Assembly (NCBI GenBank): GCA_031425035.1
Contig: JANPIN010000129.1
Coordinates: 62,001 to 126,000, forward strand
From: M3007 sp031425035
GTDB taxonomy: Bacteria; Bacteroidota; Bacteroidia; Chitinophagales; Saprospiraceae
Length of the DNA: 64,000 nt
Reading direction: 5' to 3'
Part shown: piece by piece, positions 7,653-15,464 of the stretch
Layout of the letters: the number at the start of each line of letters is the position of its first letter
Position numbering within the stretch: position 1 is the stretch's first letter
Notes under the pieces: model-generated
The model's input: only the letters and a program-made list of their open reading frames with translations
Told to the model about the DNA's origin: nothing
Databases searched by the model: none
Position numbers and translations under genes: made by a program

Positions 7653-9773
7653 ATGCCCGCGCCCGACTTTACCCACCAACCCTTCGACCCCACACTACGG
7701 CCCACGGAATTCCGCACTCCCCATTCCGCATTCCGCATTCCCCCCGCCTCTCCCGCCGGTCTGCCTCCCTTCCTCGGCGGTCCGTATTCCACGATGTACC
7801 TCAGTCAGCCCTGGACCATCCGGCAGTACGCCGGTTTCTCCACGGCGGAGGCCAGTAACGCGTTTTATCGCCGCAACCTGGCTGCCGGACAAAAAGGCCT
7901 GAGCGTGGCTTTCGACCTGGCCACGCACCGGGGCTACGATTCCGATCATCCGCGGGTGGTGGGCGACGTGGGTAAAGCCGGGGTGGCTATCGATTCGGTG
8001 GAAGACATGAAGATCCTCTTCGACCAGATTCCGCTCGACCAGATGTCGGTGTCCATGACCATGAACGGCGCGGTCATTCCTATTCTGGCCTTCTTTATCG
8101 TGGCCGCCGAAGAGCAGGGCGTGCCGCCGGAAAAACTATCGGGCACGATCCAGAACGACATTCTGAAGGAGTTCATGGTGCGCAATACCTACATCTACCC
8201 CCCCGAACCGAGCATGCGGCTGGTGGGTGATATTTTCGAGTACTGCGCCCAGAAAATGCCGCGGTTCAATCCCATTTCCATCAGCGGTTACCACATGCAC
8301 GAGGCGGGCGCACCGGCGGAAATCGAGCTGGCCTACACCCTCGCCGACGGACTCGAATATATCCGCCGGGGGCTGGCGGCCGGACTGGCCATCGACGAAT
8401 TTGCGCCGCGGCTGTCGTTTTTCTGGGGCATTGGCATGTTGCATTTTCGCGAAGTGGCCAAGCTGCGCGCCGGGCGTTTACTGTGGGCCAAACTGGTCCA
8501 TCGGTTCAATCCGAAAAACCCGAAAAGCCTGATCCTGCGGGCGCACTGCCAAACCTCCGGCTGGAGCCTGACCGAACAGGACCCCTTCAACAACGTAGCC
8601 CGCACCACGGTGGAAGCGCTGGCGGCCGTGCTGGGGGGCACCCAGAGTTTGCATACCAATTCCTTTGATGAGGCGATGGCTTTGCCGACCGATTTTTCGG
8701 CCAAAATAGCCCGCGATACGCAGTTGTTTATTCAAAAAGAAACCGACGTTACCCGCGCCATCGATCCCTGGGCGGGTTCGCTCTATGTGGAAAACCTGAC
8801 GGCCGAGCTGGTAGAAAAAGCCTGGGCGCTGATCGAGGAGGTCGAACAACTGGGCGGCATGGCCAAGGCCATCGAGGCGGGCGTACCGAAATTACGTATT
8901 GAAGAAGCGGCGGCCCGCAAGCAGGCGCGCATCGATAGCGGAGAGGAAAAAATCGTGGGCGTGAATATTTTCCAGGTCTCGGATAAAGTAGCTTTCGATA
9001 TTCTGGAAGTGGATAACGGCGCCGTACGGGATTCGCAGATTGCACGGATCAATACGGTGAAATCCACCCGCGATGAATCTGCCGTACGGGCCTCCCTCGC
9101 GGCTATCGTACGGGCTGCCCTTGCGGCTGCCCCACCTACGGCCCTTGCGGCTGCCCCATCTACGGCCCTTGCGGACGCATCCCCCAACCTCCTCGCCCTC
9201 GCCATCGAAGCGGCCCGCGCCCGCGCCACCCTCGGCGAAATATCCCTAGCCCTGGAAAACGCATTTGGGCGTTATACTGCCACCACCCGGACCATTTCGG
9301 GTATTTATGCCGCCACCATGACGAACAACCTGGACTTTGAAACCGCCCGCGCCCTGGCCGACGAATTTGCCGAACTGGAAGGCCGCCGCCCCCGGATCAT
9401 GGTCGCCAAACTCGGTCAGGACGGCCACGACCGCGGCGCCAAAGTGATCGCGACCGCCTTTGCCGACCTGGGTTTCGACGTGGATATTGGGCCGCTTTTC
9501 CAGACACCCGCCGAAGCGGCGCGGCAGGCTGCCGAAAATGACGTGCATATTTTGGGCATTTCTTCCCTGGCCGCCGGACATAAAACACTGGTGCCGCAAA
9601 CCATTGCCGAACTGGAAAAACTGGGCCGCAGCGATATTCTGGTCGTGGTCGGCGGTGTGATCCCGGAGCAGGACTATGCCTTTTTGAAATCGGCCGGTGC
9701 GGCCGCCATTTTTGGGCCGGGGACGGTGGTGGCGAAGGCGGCGCAGGAGTTGTTAAGGGTGCTGATCGGCTGA
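7653..9773 (+). CDS. mcmA: Methylmalonyl-CoA mutase, single chain
   Basis: A 706-residue adenosylcobalamin enzyme that interconverts succinyl-CoA and (R)-methylmalonyl-CoA. The catalytic barrel begins at 'GLPPFLGGPYSTMY' and contains 'WTIRQYAGFSTAE', 'LSVAFDLATHRGYDSDHP' and 'QTSGWSLTEQDPFNN'. The C-terminal B12 domain has 'GQDGHDRGA' (near 587), with the lower-axial His, then 'SSLAAGH' and 'VVVGG'. The N-terminus is odd. About 45 residues precede the conserved block instead of the usual longer segment, and residues ~19-34 are encoded by an 'attccgca' repeat. The interdomain linker (near 490-510) carries an Ala/Pro-rich stretch made of another repeat. The ATG at 7653 is the only plausible start in frame. 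Confidence 0.92.
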   Translation: MPAPDFTHQPFDPTLRPTEFRTPHSAFRIPPASPAGLPPFLGGPYSTMYLSQPWTIRQYAGFSTAEASNAFYRRNLAAGQKGLSVAFDLATHRGYDSDHPRVVGDVGKAGVAIDSVEDMKILFDQIPLDQMSVSMTMNGAVIPILAFFIVAAEEQGVPPEKLSGTIQNDILKEFMVRNTYIYPPEPSMRLVGDIFEYCAQKMPRFNPISISGYHMHEAGAPAEIELAYTLADGLEYIRRGLAAGLAIDEFAPRLSFFWGIGMLHFREVAKLRAGRLLWAKLVHRFNPKNPKSLILRAHCQTSGWSLTEQDPFNNVARTTVEALAAVLGGTQSLHTNSFDEAMALPTDFSAKIARDTQLFIQKETDVTRAIDPWAGSLYVENLTAELVEKAWALIEEVEQLGGMAKAIEAGVPKLRIEEAAARKQARIDSGEEKIVGVNIFQVSDKVAFDILEVDNGAVRDSQIARINTVKSTRDESAVRASLAAIVRAALAAAPPTALAAAPSTALADASPNLLALAIEAARARATLGEISLALENAFGRYTATTRTISGIYAATMTNNLDFETARALADEFAELEGRRPRIMVAKLGQDGHDRGAKVIATAFADLGFDVDIGPLFQTPAEAARQAAENDVHILGISSLAAGHKTLVPQTIAELEKLGRSDILVVVGGVIPEQDYAFLKSAGAAAIFGPGTVVAKAAQELLRVLIG
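7707..7746. repeat. ATTCCGCA repeat inside mutase N-terminus
   Basis: Imperfect 8-9 bp units ('attccgca', 'actcccc', 'attccgca', 'ttccgcattcc') lie inside the coding region of methylmalonyl-CoA mutase. The same words occur in non-coding DNA at 26919-26956 and 27005-27040. They encode a Phe/Arg/Pro/Ser-rich stretch with no counterpart in the enzyme family. Confidence 0.75.
9105..9177. repeat. CCCTTGCGG repeat inside mutase linker
   Basis: About two and a half copies of a 24-bp unit ('gcccttgcggctgcccca' plus 'cctacg') lie in frame between the two domains of methylmalonyl-CoA mutase. They add roughly 20 Ala/Pro/Thr residues. The core 'cccttgcgg' and the flanking 'gta(c)ggg' resemble the palindromic element read in reverse inside sucA (43229-43258). 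Confidence 0.7.
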
Positions 9774-9802
9774 TCAGTTAATAACTTGCCATCCAATGAA
9801 TT

Positions 9803-11917
9803 ATGGACAGATTTCTCCTCCTCTTACTTTTTGCAGGATTTAATCATTTAACTCTATCTGCGCAGTGGACCCTTCGAGCGGAGTTTTCTGCTGATTACGA
9901 GTGCATGATTGAAACAGTAAATCAGGGCTACAGCAAAAATAATTCTCCATATACCATCCGGGATACGCTGCTTTTCGATGTTCAACGCAGCATAAAAGGT
10001 GCGGAGAGAAATTGGACAATTGCTTACCAGATACTGAATACCTATCCTTATGGGACATTCAAAACCGAAAAAGCTATCTGTAACCCGGTTTTTGCAGTCG
10101 ACAGGCAGGGAGGGGAAAAAGTAATTTCTACTCCGCCCACCACTTGGAGTGTACTGGATCGAACGATTTGCAAATTTTTTCAGGAATCACTGATCCCTTT
10201 CCCAGCAGAAGACCTCCGGCCCGGTTATACCTGGAAAGGCAATATGCGTGGGGAAACGCTGGATTTTGTAGTAAGCCAGGATGAACCGGTTAAGTTTGGC
10301 CGGCCGTGTTTTCACGTGTATTTCACTTCCGGTTCACCCCGGTTACAAGGCCATTTATATTTTGAAAAGACCAGTGGACAATTGGTTTATTGCGAATGGG
10401 GAGACGAGTATTTTGCTTGTCGAAACTGCTCGGGCCAACAATTTCGCTTTCGAATGGCTCTGCGTGAGCAGAGTAATATGCTGGCCGAAAGTATCCAATT
10501 ATTTCAGGCGGGAGCGGCGGAGGTAGACCGTTTATATCGGGCGCAAACGTGGCTAGTGCCGCCTATTTACACCAGTATAAGACCGCTGTCGGAAGACAAA
10601 GATCATCGTGGTTATATTGTCGAACAGGGCGGTGTGTATGGCTTGCTCGATGAACATGGGGCAATGGTATTAGCCCCGGAATACAATCAGATCGAACCAG
10701 GTAGCGGCCAAATAGTGCAGGTGAAAAAAGCGCGCAGAAATTTTCTGGTCAATCCTCTCGGTCAGGTATTAATCGATAGCCTGGACGAACTTGGTAACCA
10801 CTGCTATTTTAGAGACACTTGCCAGGTTGTTAGAAAAAAGGGTCTCTGGATAGGGGTGAGCGAAAAGGGTAAGATCATGTACACGAGTAATAAAGAAAAA
10901 TATCCGACTCCAAAAGAGGAAAAAACTATTGTCCAGCAAGGAGAAAAGTTAGGGCTTGTGCAAGAGGACCGGGTAATTATTCCGGTGGAATTTTCTTTTT
11001 TACGGGGTGTGGGTAATAATCTGGTCAGCGCCCATAAGGATTCAATGGCTTACCTGTTTGATGGAGATGGCCATCTGTTGTGGCGTTGGCAGGGAAATGG
11101 TGCAATCACCTCTATTTGTGGCGATATAGCAGTTATAGGCCGGAAAGGACTTTTTAACTGGAAAACCCATCAACTCCTCTATGCCGGCAATTACGATCTG
11201 TATGCTTCTATCGATTATTGCGATCAGCAGTTTTTTATCATTGACCATCCGGAAGAAACAGGGAAACTCCTTTTTAACGCGTCAGGGCAGTTACTGGGGG
11301 AATTCAAAACATTATACGCCAAAAAAGGGGAATCGGCCATCATCGCTTCCGATACTCTTGACCAGGTGGGATTTATCAATTTTCAGGGGGCCTGGATGAT
11401 TAAACTACAGTACCAGGCAATATATCCTGACCTGCATGATGGTGTTTTTGTAGCCAAAATGGGGTTTGATACGGTTGGTTTACTGCGGATGGACGGTACG
11501 GTACTTTTGCCTTTTATGTACCACCGAATACAGTTTCTCGGCCAGGGTAAATACTACACGGAAGGCTGGCGGTTTGAAAAATTACCTTATCTAACGACTA
11601 ACTGGGCGGAACCTTTTCATCCTTACTGGCTCAGGGATCTGCCGGCAGAATATGGCTACCAACGCGTAAACATCTACGAAATCTATGATGTACTCACTGG
11701 TAAACGCTTCCCTTTACCGGAAGGCGTAAAGGTTCAGTATCCAGTTTCGTATGAAAAAGAAATTTTCCTCCGGGTTGAAAAAGAAGAGAAAACAGGCCTG
11801 CTGGACCTGGATCTGGCCGAAGTAGTCCCTATAGCATTTAAAAATGTTGGTCCGGTAACCCGCTTTGGCGTGGTTGTAGAAGTACAGGGTAAAACGGGTG
11901 TAATCAAACGGCCATAA
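9803..11917 (+). CDS. Secreted WG-repeat protein
   Basis: A 704-residue protein with an N-terminal signal peptide ('FLLLLLFAGFNHLTLSAQ'). The first ~230 residues form a domain I do not recognise; it has a Cys pair 'CRNCSG'. From about residue 265 on come WG-type repeats ('GVYGLLDEHGAMVLAPEYNQI', 'VGLLRMDGTVLLPFMYHRI', 'KTGLLDLDLAEVVPIAF'). WG repeats are beta-rich units of uncertain function found on many bacterial surface proteins. No T9SS sorting domain is seen at the C-terminus. The gene is visibly more AT-rich than its neighbours, which may point to transfer or relaxed selection. It begins 29 bp after the mutase stop. Confidence 0.75.
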   Translation: MDRFLLLLLFAGFNHLTLSAQWTLRAEFSADYECMIETVNQGYSKNNSPYTIRDTLLFDVQRSIKGAERNWTIAYQILNTYPYGTFKTEKAICNPVFAVDRQGGEKVISTPPTTWSVLDRTICKFFQESLIPFPAEDLRPGYTWKGNMRGETLDFVVSQDEPVKFGRPCFHVYFTSGSPRLQGHLYFEKTSGQLVYCEWGDEYFACRNCSGQQFRFRMALREQSNMLAESIQLFQAGAAEVDRLYRAQTWLVPPIYTSIRPLSEDKDHRGYIVEQGGVYGLLDEHGAMVLAPEYNQIEPGSGQIVQVKKARRNFLVNPLGQVLIDSLDELGNHCYFRDTCQVVRKKGLWIGVSEKGKIMYTSNKEKYPTPKEEKTIVQQGEKLGLVQEDRVIIPVEFSFLRGVGNNLVSAHKDSMAYLFDGDGHLLWRWQGNGAITSICGDIAVIGRKGLFNWKTHQLLYAGNYDLYASIDYCDQQFFIIDHPEETGKLLFNASGQLLGEFKTLYAKKGESAIIASDTLDQVGFINFQGAWMIKLQYQAIYPDLHDGVFVAKMGFDTVGLLRMDGTVLLPFMYHRIQFLGQGKYYTEGWRFEKLPYLTTNWAEPFHPYWLRDLPAEYGYQRVNIYEIYDVLTGKRFPLPEGVKVQYPVSYEKEIFLRVEKEEKTGLLDLDLAEVVPIAFKNVGPVTRFGVVVEVQGKTGVIKRP

Positions 11918-11957
11918 AAAAATCGCCGGGTAGCCCGTAGCCACCCAGCGATTTCCG
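11918..11957. terminator. Bidirectional terminator
   Basis: Arms 'aatcgccgggt' (11921-11931) and 'acccagcgatt' (11943-11953) pair with one G-T wobble. A-runs stand on the left and pyrimidines on the right. It lies between the convergent WG-repeat and OmpH-family genes and could stop both. Confidence 0.75.
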
Positions 11958-11973
11958 GTCAACGTTTCCCGGT

Positions 11974-12573
11974 TTACTTACCCGCTTCCTGCGTGTTCAG
12001 CAATTGCAGCACCTCGGTCGTAATATCCAGGCTGTCGTTGGCCAGCAGGATGGGGCCGCCGCGGGTGTAGGAAAGAATGTAGTCATATCCAATCTGGCTG
12101 CTCAGGGTTTTCAACTGGCTCTCCACGTTGGCGTACAGGTCGTTAAAAGCTTTTTTCTGCTCTTCGCCGAGTTGTTTGCTGAGGCGTTCTTCTTCTTCCT
12201 GCAGTTTTTGCTGGCGCTGCATCAGTTTTTCATACTGTCCTTTGGCATCGGCCTCGGTCAGGGTGCCGCTCTGGTATTTGGTCTGGAAAGCTTCGAGGTC
12301 TTTCATAAGCGACTCTTTTTTGTTGCCCAGGCTGTTTTGCGCCGAGGTTACCCGTTGCTCGATGGCCGATTTCTGTTTTTTCAGCCATTCGTATTTGGCA
12401 TCCAAGGTGTCGGCATTGACGTGGGCTACCCGCACGCCGGTGCTGGCCGCGGCCGGCATAATCATTTGTTGCTCCGCTGGTTTGGTATTTTTTGAATTCA
12501 AATAATACAGGTGGGCAACGGCAGCCAACAGGACGATATTCAGGATCAGGGAGATCAGTGGAATATTTTTCAT
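11974..12573 (-). CDS. OmpH/Skp-family periplasmic chaperone
   Basis: The start is set at the ATG at 12573, giving 199 residues that open with a signal/anchor 'MKNIPLISLILNIVLLAAVAH'. A longer frame to 12675 adds 34 unlikely residues. Then come the OmpH beginning ('VRVAHVNADTLDAKYEW') and a long Lys/Glu/Gln-rich coiled coil (about 60-150, 'KLMQRQQKLQEEEERLSKQ'). The C-terminus 'QIGYDYILSYTRGGPILLAN' and 'DITTEVLQLLN' is the conserved core of the family. Skp-type proteins hold outer-membrane proteins in the periplasm. It heads into the shared terminator at 11918-11957, and a TolC-like gene lies upstream. Confidence 0.85.
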   Translation of the reverse strand: MKNIPLISLILNIVLLAAVAHLYYLNSKNTKPAEQQMIMPAAASTGVRVAHVNADTLDAKYEWLKKQKSAIEQRVTSAQNSLGNKKESLMKDLEAFQTKYQSGTLTEADAKGQYEKLMQRQQKLQEEEERLSKQLGEEQKKAFNDLYANVESQLKTLSSQIGYDYILSYTRGGPILLANDSLDITTEVLQLLNTQEAGK

Positions 12574-12688
12574 AAATCTAGGGTTCCGGATTAGGGCCGG
12601 AAAATACTGGAGGGTGTAAGTGTGTAGAGTGTCCGGTTCAAAAACCGGCGTAAAAGTAGGTGGACTGCGCCGCAAAACAAAGAGCCGC

Positions 12689-13399
12689 TTATTCCTCTTT
12701 AGCGGGATGCTGCACTTGCTCCCATTTCAAACCGAGCATGGCCTCCAGTTGGAACTTGGCCAGCTGAATATCCGTCTCCGCTTTGATCCGGTTTTCCTTG
12801 GCCTGATAAAAACTGGTGGAGGCCAGGGTATACTCCTCGAACGTCTTTTCATCGGTTTTGTACAACTGCTCGACCAGGATGAAATTGGCGTTCATTTCCT
12901 GTTCCGCCAGCGCCCTGGTCTGGTATATTTCCTTGGCCAGCCGGTAATTGGCATAGCGCGCCAGAGTTTCGGCCCGCACGGCCAGCTTGCGTCGATTGAC
13001 CTCTAACTCCGCAATTTTAATGTCGCGGCTCCCGATCCGGCTCTTGTTTTTCTGGGTCAAAATGTTGTACACGTTCAGGCTCACGGCGAAATTATACCTG
13101 GGAAAAAACGCGTTGTTGGTCGCACTCGATGGCCGCACATTGCCCTCATTGATGTTGAACGTCGCCTGCACGTCGCGCAACCACTCCTTACGGGTATTCT
13201 GGGCCTGATCCTGCTCATTTTTTACTTCTTCCAGGGCCATAGCGCCCTCCGGACTGTTGAGCCAGGCCAGTTGCACGAGATATTCCGGAAAATCCCGGGC
13301 TTTCGCATCCAACGGCTGTACGATGGCGTCGTAGTCGGTCTGCTGCGCGGCAAGGGGCAGCGTGAGGCAAAGTAAAATAAAGTAAAGCGTAGGCTTCAT
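12689..13399 (-). CDS. TolC-like outer-membrane efflux family protein, short
   Basis: The start is set at the ATG at 13399, which opens a signal peptide 'MKPTLYFILLCLTLPLAAQQ'. An in-frame ATG at 13477 adds 26 residues that do not look like a signal. The remaining ~215 residues are mostly alpha-helical, with patterns of TolC-family barrels ('RRKLAVRAETLARYANY', 'TSFYQAKENRIKAETDIQL', 'AKFQLEAMLGLKWEQV'). At 236 residues it is about half a normal TolC, so it carries one repeat rather than two. It may assemble differently or be a periplasmic relative. It lies between the OmpH gene and the O-antigen ligase-like gene, all on the minus strand. Confidence 0.65.
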   Translation of the reverse strand: MKPTLYFILLCLTLPLAAQQTDYDAIVQPLDAKARDFPEYLVQLAWLNSPEGAMALEEVKNEQDQAQNTRKEWLRDVQATFNINEGNVRPSSATNNAFFPRYNFAVSLNVYNILTQKNKSRIGSRDIKIAELEVNRRKLAVRAETLARYANYRLAKEIYQTRALAEQEMNANFILVEQLYKTDEKTFEEYTLASTSFYQAKENRIKAETDIQLAKFQLEAMLGLKWEQVQHPAKEE

Positions 13400-13483
13400 G
13401 GCTGAATCGGTTGATTTATAACGTTTTAGTAGTGATACCCAGCCGGCGGTCAGGATTAAAAGAATAATATTAGACAATGGACA

Positions 13484-14998
13484 TCAGGCAGCATCCAGCG
13501 TTTCCTCCTTCCTAAAAGCGGGATCGAAGTTTTTCAGCGTGACCAGTATGGCCAGGAAAATATTATAGATCACGTTCATAGGCAGTTGCAAAATGGCTTC
13601 CTGCGCGTAACAGGCGACGGCCAGCATGAAACACCAGGTCGTAATACCGGCGTAAATGGCTTTGATCCAGGGATCGCGGCAGCGCACGAAATAAAATAGT
13701 CCCGTTCGCAGCACAAAATAGTGGAGCAGGGTGTACAGAATAAGCCCGATCCAGCCCAGTTCGACGCCCATCCGCACGAAACTCGAATCATGCGGAAATT
13801 TCGATAACTCGCTGTCGGGGTTGAACCGTTCACCCCATATTCCGCAACTGCCCAGTCCACCGCCCAGTGGGTGGCTCTGAATGAAAGGCTGGATCTTTTT
13901 CTGGTTCTCCAGCCGCAAATTCATGGAGTCGTCTTTCGAAGGATTGAAGGCCGACTGCATGCGGTACACCACGCCGCTGGAAGAAGATTTTAACACAAAA
14001 CCGATGCCCAGCAAACCCACAAGTCCGCCCACCAGCAGCACCCGGCGGCTCAAAGTGAGGCCGGCGTAAAATATACCGCCCACGGGCACCAGGGCAAAAG
14101 CCGTGCGGGTACCGCTGAAGGCCATTGCCCAAAAAGCGCAAACAATCATGATGGCCAGCAGGATTTTCTGCCGCCGGTTACTGGGACCAATGAACAGCGC
14201 CATGCAGAAAATGCCAAAACAGGCCATTAAAATTCCGAAGGTGGTCGGGTCGTAACAGAACGACGGAATGCGCATCATGCCCCACTGGTAGTACAGCTCG
14301 AAACGTTTGGGGTCGGACATGATCCAGGCGGTTTCCTGGCCGCTGAAACCCAGGTATTGCTGCTTCAATCCGTACAGCGCGCAGGCGAAACAAATGCCGA
14401 TAACGAGTTTCAGCAGGATCATAATACTGCGTTTACTTTCCCGGAAAGCATACGCGCCGATGAAATATACCAGTTGCTGAATAGCCACGCTCCGGACCGT
14501 GTACAACCAGGCCATTTTCGATTCCGCCCAGGGGTTCAGGACCTGTAAAATATTGTAATACAGCCAAATAGCAATAATGGTACTCAGCGGATGGCGCGCA
14601 AAGGACCAGTCGCGATCCTTGATCTGGCGTAGTAAAATGGCCAGCGCGCTCACCATAATGAGTAAGTCGAGCAGGGTGCCGATGGGGGCGCCGGTGTATT
14701 TAGCCCCGAAAACGACCAGCAGCGCCACCGTCAGCATCAGGGCCAGCCCGAACGTCAGGTTGACCAGGCAAAAAGCGACCAGCGGCAACCCGATCAGCAC
14801 CAGAAAAACCACCATGCCCACCTGCAAACCGGCGGTCGCCAGCAAATACGAGACCGGTAAGGTCGCCAGCAGCAACAGCATCAATCCCAGCGGATTGTTG
14901 AATTTGCCCAACCACAACTGCTGGCTCAACCATAAGCGTAGCCGACCCCAGAGGGAGTGATCGCGCGTAAAAAGATCGCCGTGTTTGAATTGAGGCAT
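13484..14998 (-). CDS. O-antigen ligase/Wzy-like membrane protein
   Basis: A polytopic membrane protein with about eleven hydrophobic segments. The O-antigen ligase region lies in the C-terminal half ('LGGGLGSCGIWGERFNPDS', 'FPHDSSFVRMGVELGWIGL'). Such proteins join or polymerise surface glycans in the periplasm. The start is set at the ATG at 14998 (504 residues, 'MPQFKHGDLF'). The frame continues upstream to an ATG at 15109, but those 37 residues (Gln/Pro/Asn/Thr-rich, such as 'NQQTPPNQQT') are merely a translation of the TTGTTGGTTT repeat tract. Whether the cell uses that longer start is unknown. Confidence 0.75.
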   Translation of the reverse strand: MPQFKHGDLFTRDHSLWGRLRLWLSQQLWLGKFNNPLGLMLLLLATLPVSYLLATAGLQVGMVVFLVLIGLPLVAFCLVNLTFGLALMLTVALLVVFGAKYTGAPIGTLLDLLIMVSALAILLRQIKDRDWSFARHPLSTIIAIWLYYNILQVLNPWAESKMAWLYTVRSVAIQQLVYFIGAYAFRESKRSIMILLKLVIGICFACALYGLKQQYLGFSGQETAWIMSDPKRFELYYQWGMMRIPSFCYDPTTFGILMACFGIFCMALFIGPSNRRQKILLAIMIVCAFWAMAFSGTRTAFALVPVGGIFYAGLTLSRRVLLVGGLVGLLGIGFVLKSSSSGVVYRMQSAFNPSKDDSMNLRLENQKKIQPFIQSHPLGGGLGSCGIWGERFNPDSELSKFPHDSSFVRMGVELGWIGLILYTLLHYFVLRTGLFYFVRCRDPWIKAIYAGITTWCFMLAVACYAQEAILQLPMNVIYNIFLAILVTLKNFDPAFRKEETLDAA

Positions 14999-15006
14999 GC
15001 AAGAAA

Positions 15007-15088
15007 GGGTTTGTTGGTTTGGAGGGGTTTGTTGGTTTGAAAGGGTTTGTTGACTTGGAGGGATTTGTTGGTTGGAGTGTTTGTTGGC
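15007..15088. repeat. TTTGTTGGTTTG repeat tract (left arm)
   Basis: Five to six imperfect units of 'gggtttgttggtttgga' stand at the 5' end of the O-antigen ligase-like gene. They are complementary to the tract at 15171-15212. Together the arms could fold into a long imperfect hairpin around an 80-bp AT-richer centre. Confidence 0.75.
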
Positions 15089-15170
15089 CGTTAATGGTTG
15101 AAACGGCATATTTTCAGCCCATTGTGTGCTATAGTCGATTGAAATAAGTCGAAATGTACATTACCAACGC

Positions 15171-15212
15171 TCCCCAACAAACCCTCCCAACCAACAAACC
15201 AACAAACCCTCC
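15171..15212. repeat. CAACAAACC repeat tract (right arm)
   Basis: Units of 'caacaaaccctcc' and 'caaccaacaaacc' are the reverse complement of the 15007-15088 tract. They end directly at the stop codon of the small membrane peptide gene. Confidence 0.75.
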
Positions 15213-15326
15213 TTACAAAATCAGCACTTTCAGTAAAATCCCCAGCAGCACGACAATAATGAAAGCATGCATCATGCCATCAATGAAACGCTGGTAACCC
15301 GACAAGTTAATTTTAGGTTCTTTCAT
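15213..15326 (-). CDS. 37-residue membrane peptide
   Basis: A short frame reading ATG to TAA. It encodes 'MKEPKINLSGYQRFIDGMM' followed by a single hydrophobic helix ending 'LLGILLKVLIL'. The composition (charged and polar head, one transmembrane segment) looks like a real small membrane protein rather than chance. The spacer upstream holds a 'tttctttgcc' motif close to the TAnnTTTG promoter box. I do not recognise a family. It sits between the repeat tract and the terminator of the SRPBCC gene, and could be transcribed from its own promoter. Confidence 0.5.
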   Translation of the reverse strand: MKEPKINLSGYQRFIDGMMHAFIIVVLLGILLKVLIL

Positions 15327-15402
15327 ACTCGAATTTTTGCCTGGCAAAGAAAAAACATTGTTGTAAACTGTTTAAAAACCCCTTGCCACTCCGGATTTAA
15401 GC

Positions 15403-15438
15403 AAAAGCCCTGCCCGACTTTTAATCGGGCAGGGCCAG
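15403..15438 (-). terminator. Rho-independent terminator after SRPBCC gene
   Basis: A perfect 11-bp stem, 'gccctgcccga' (15407-15417) with 'tcgggcagggc' (15425-15435), and a 7-nt loop. Read on the minus strand it is followed by 'tttt'. It lies 27 bp past the stop of the minus-strand SRPBCC gene. Confidence 0.85.
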
Positions 15439-15464
15439 GCGGTAAAATGTAGGCTTGCCCGCTA

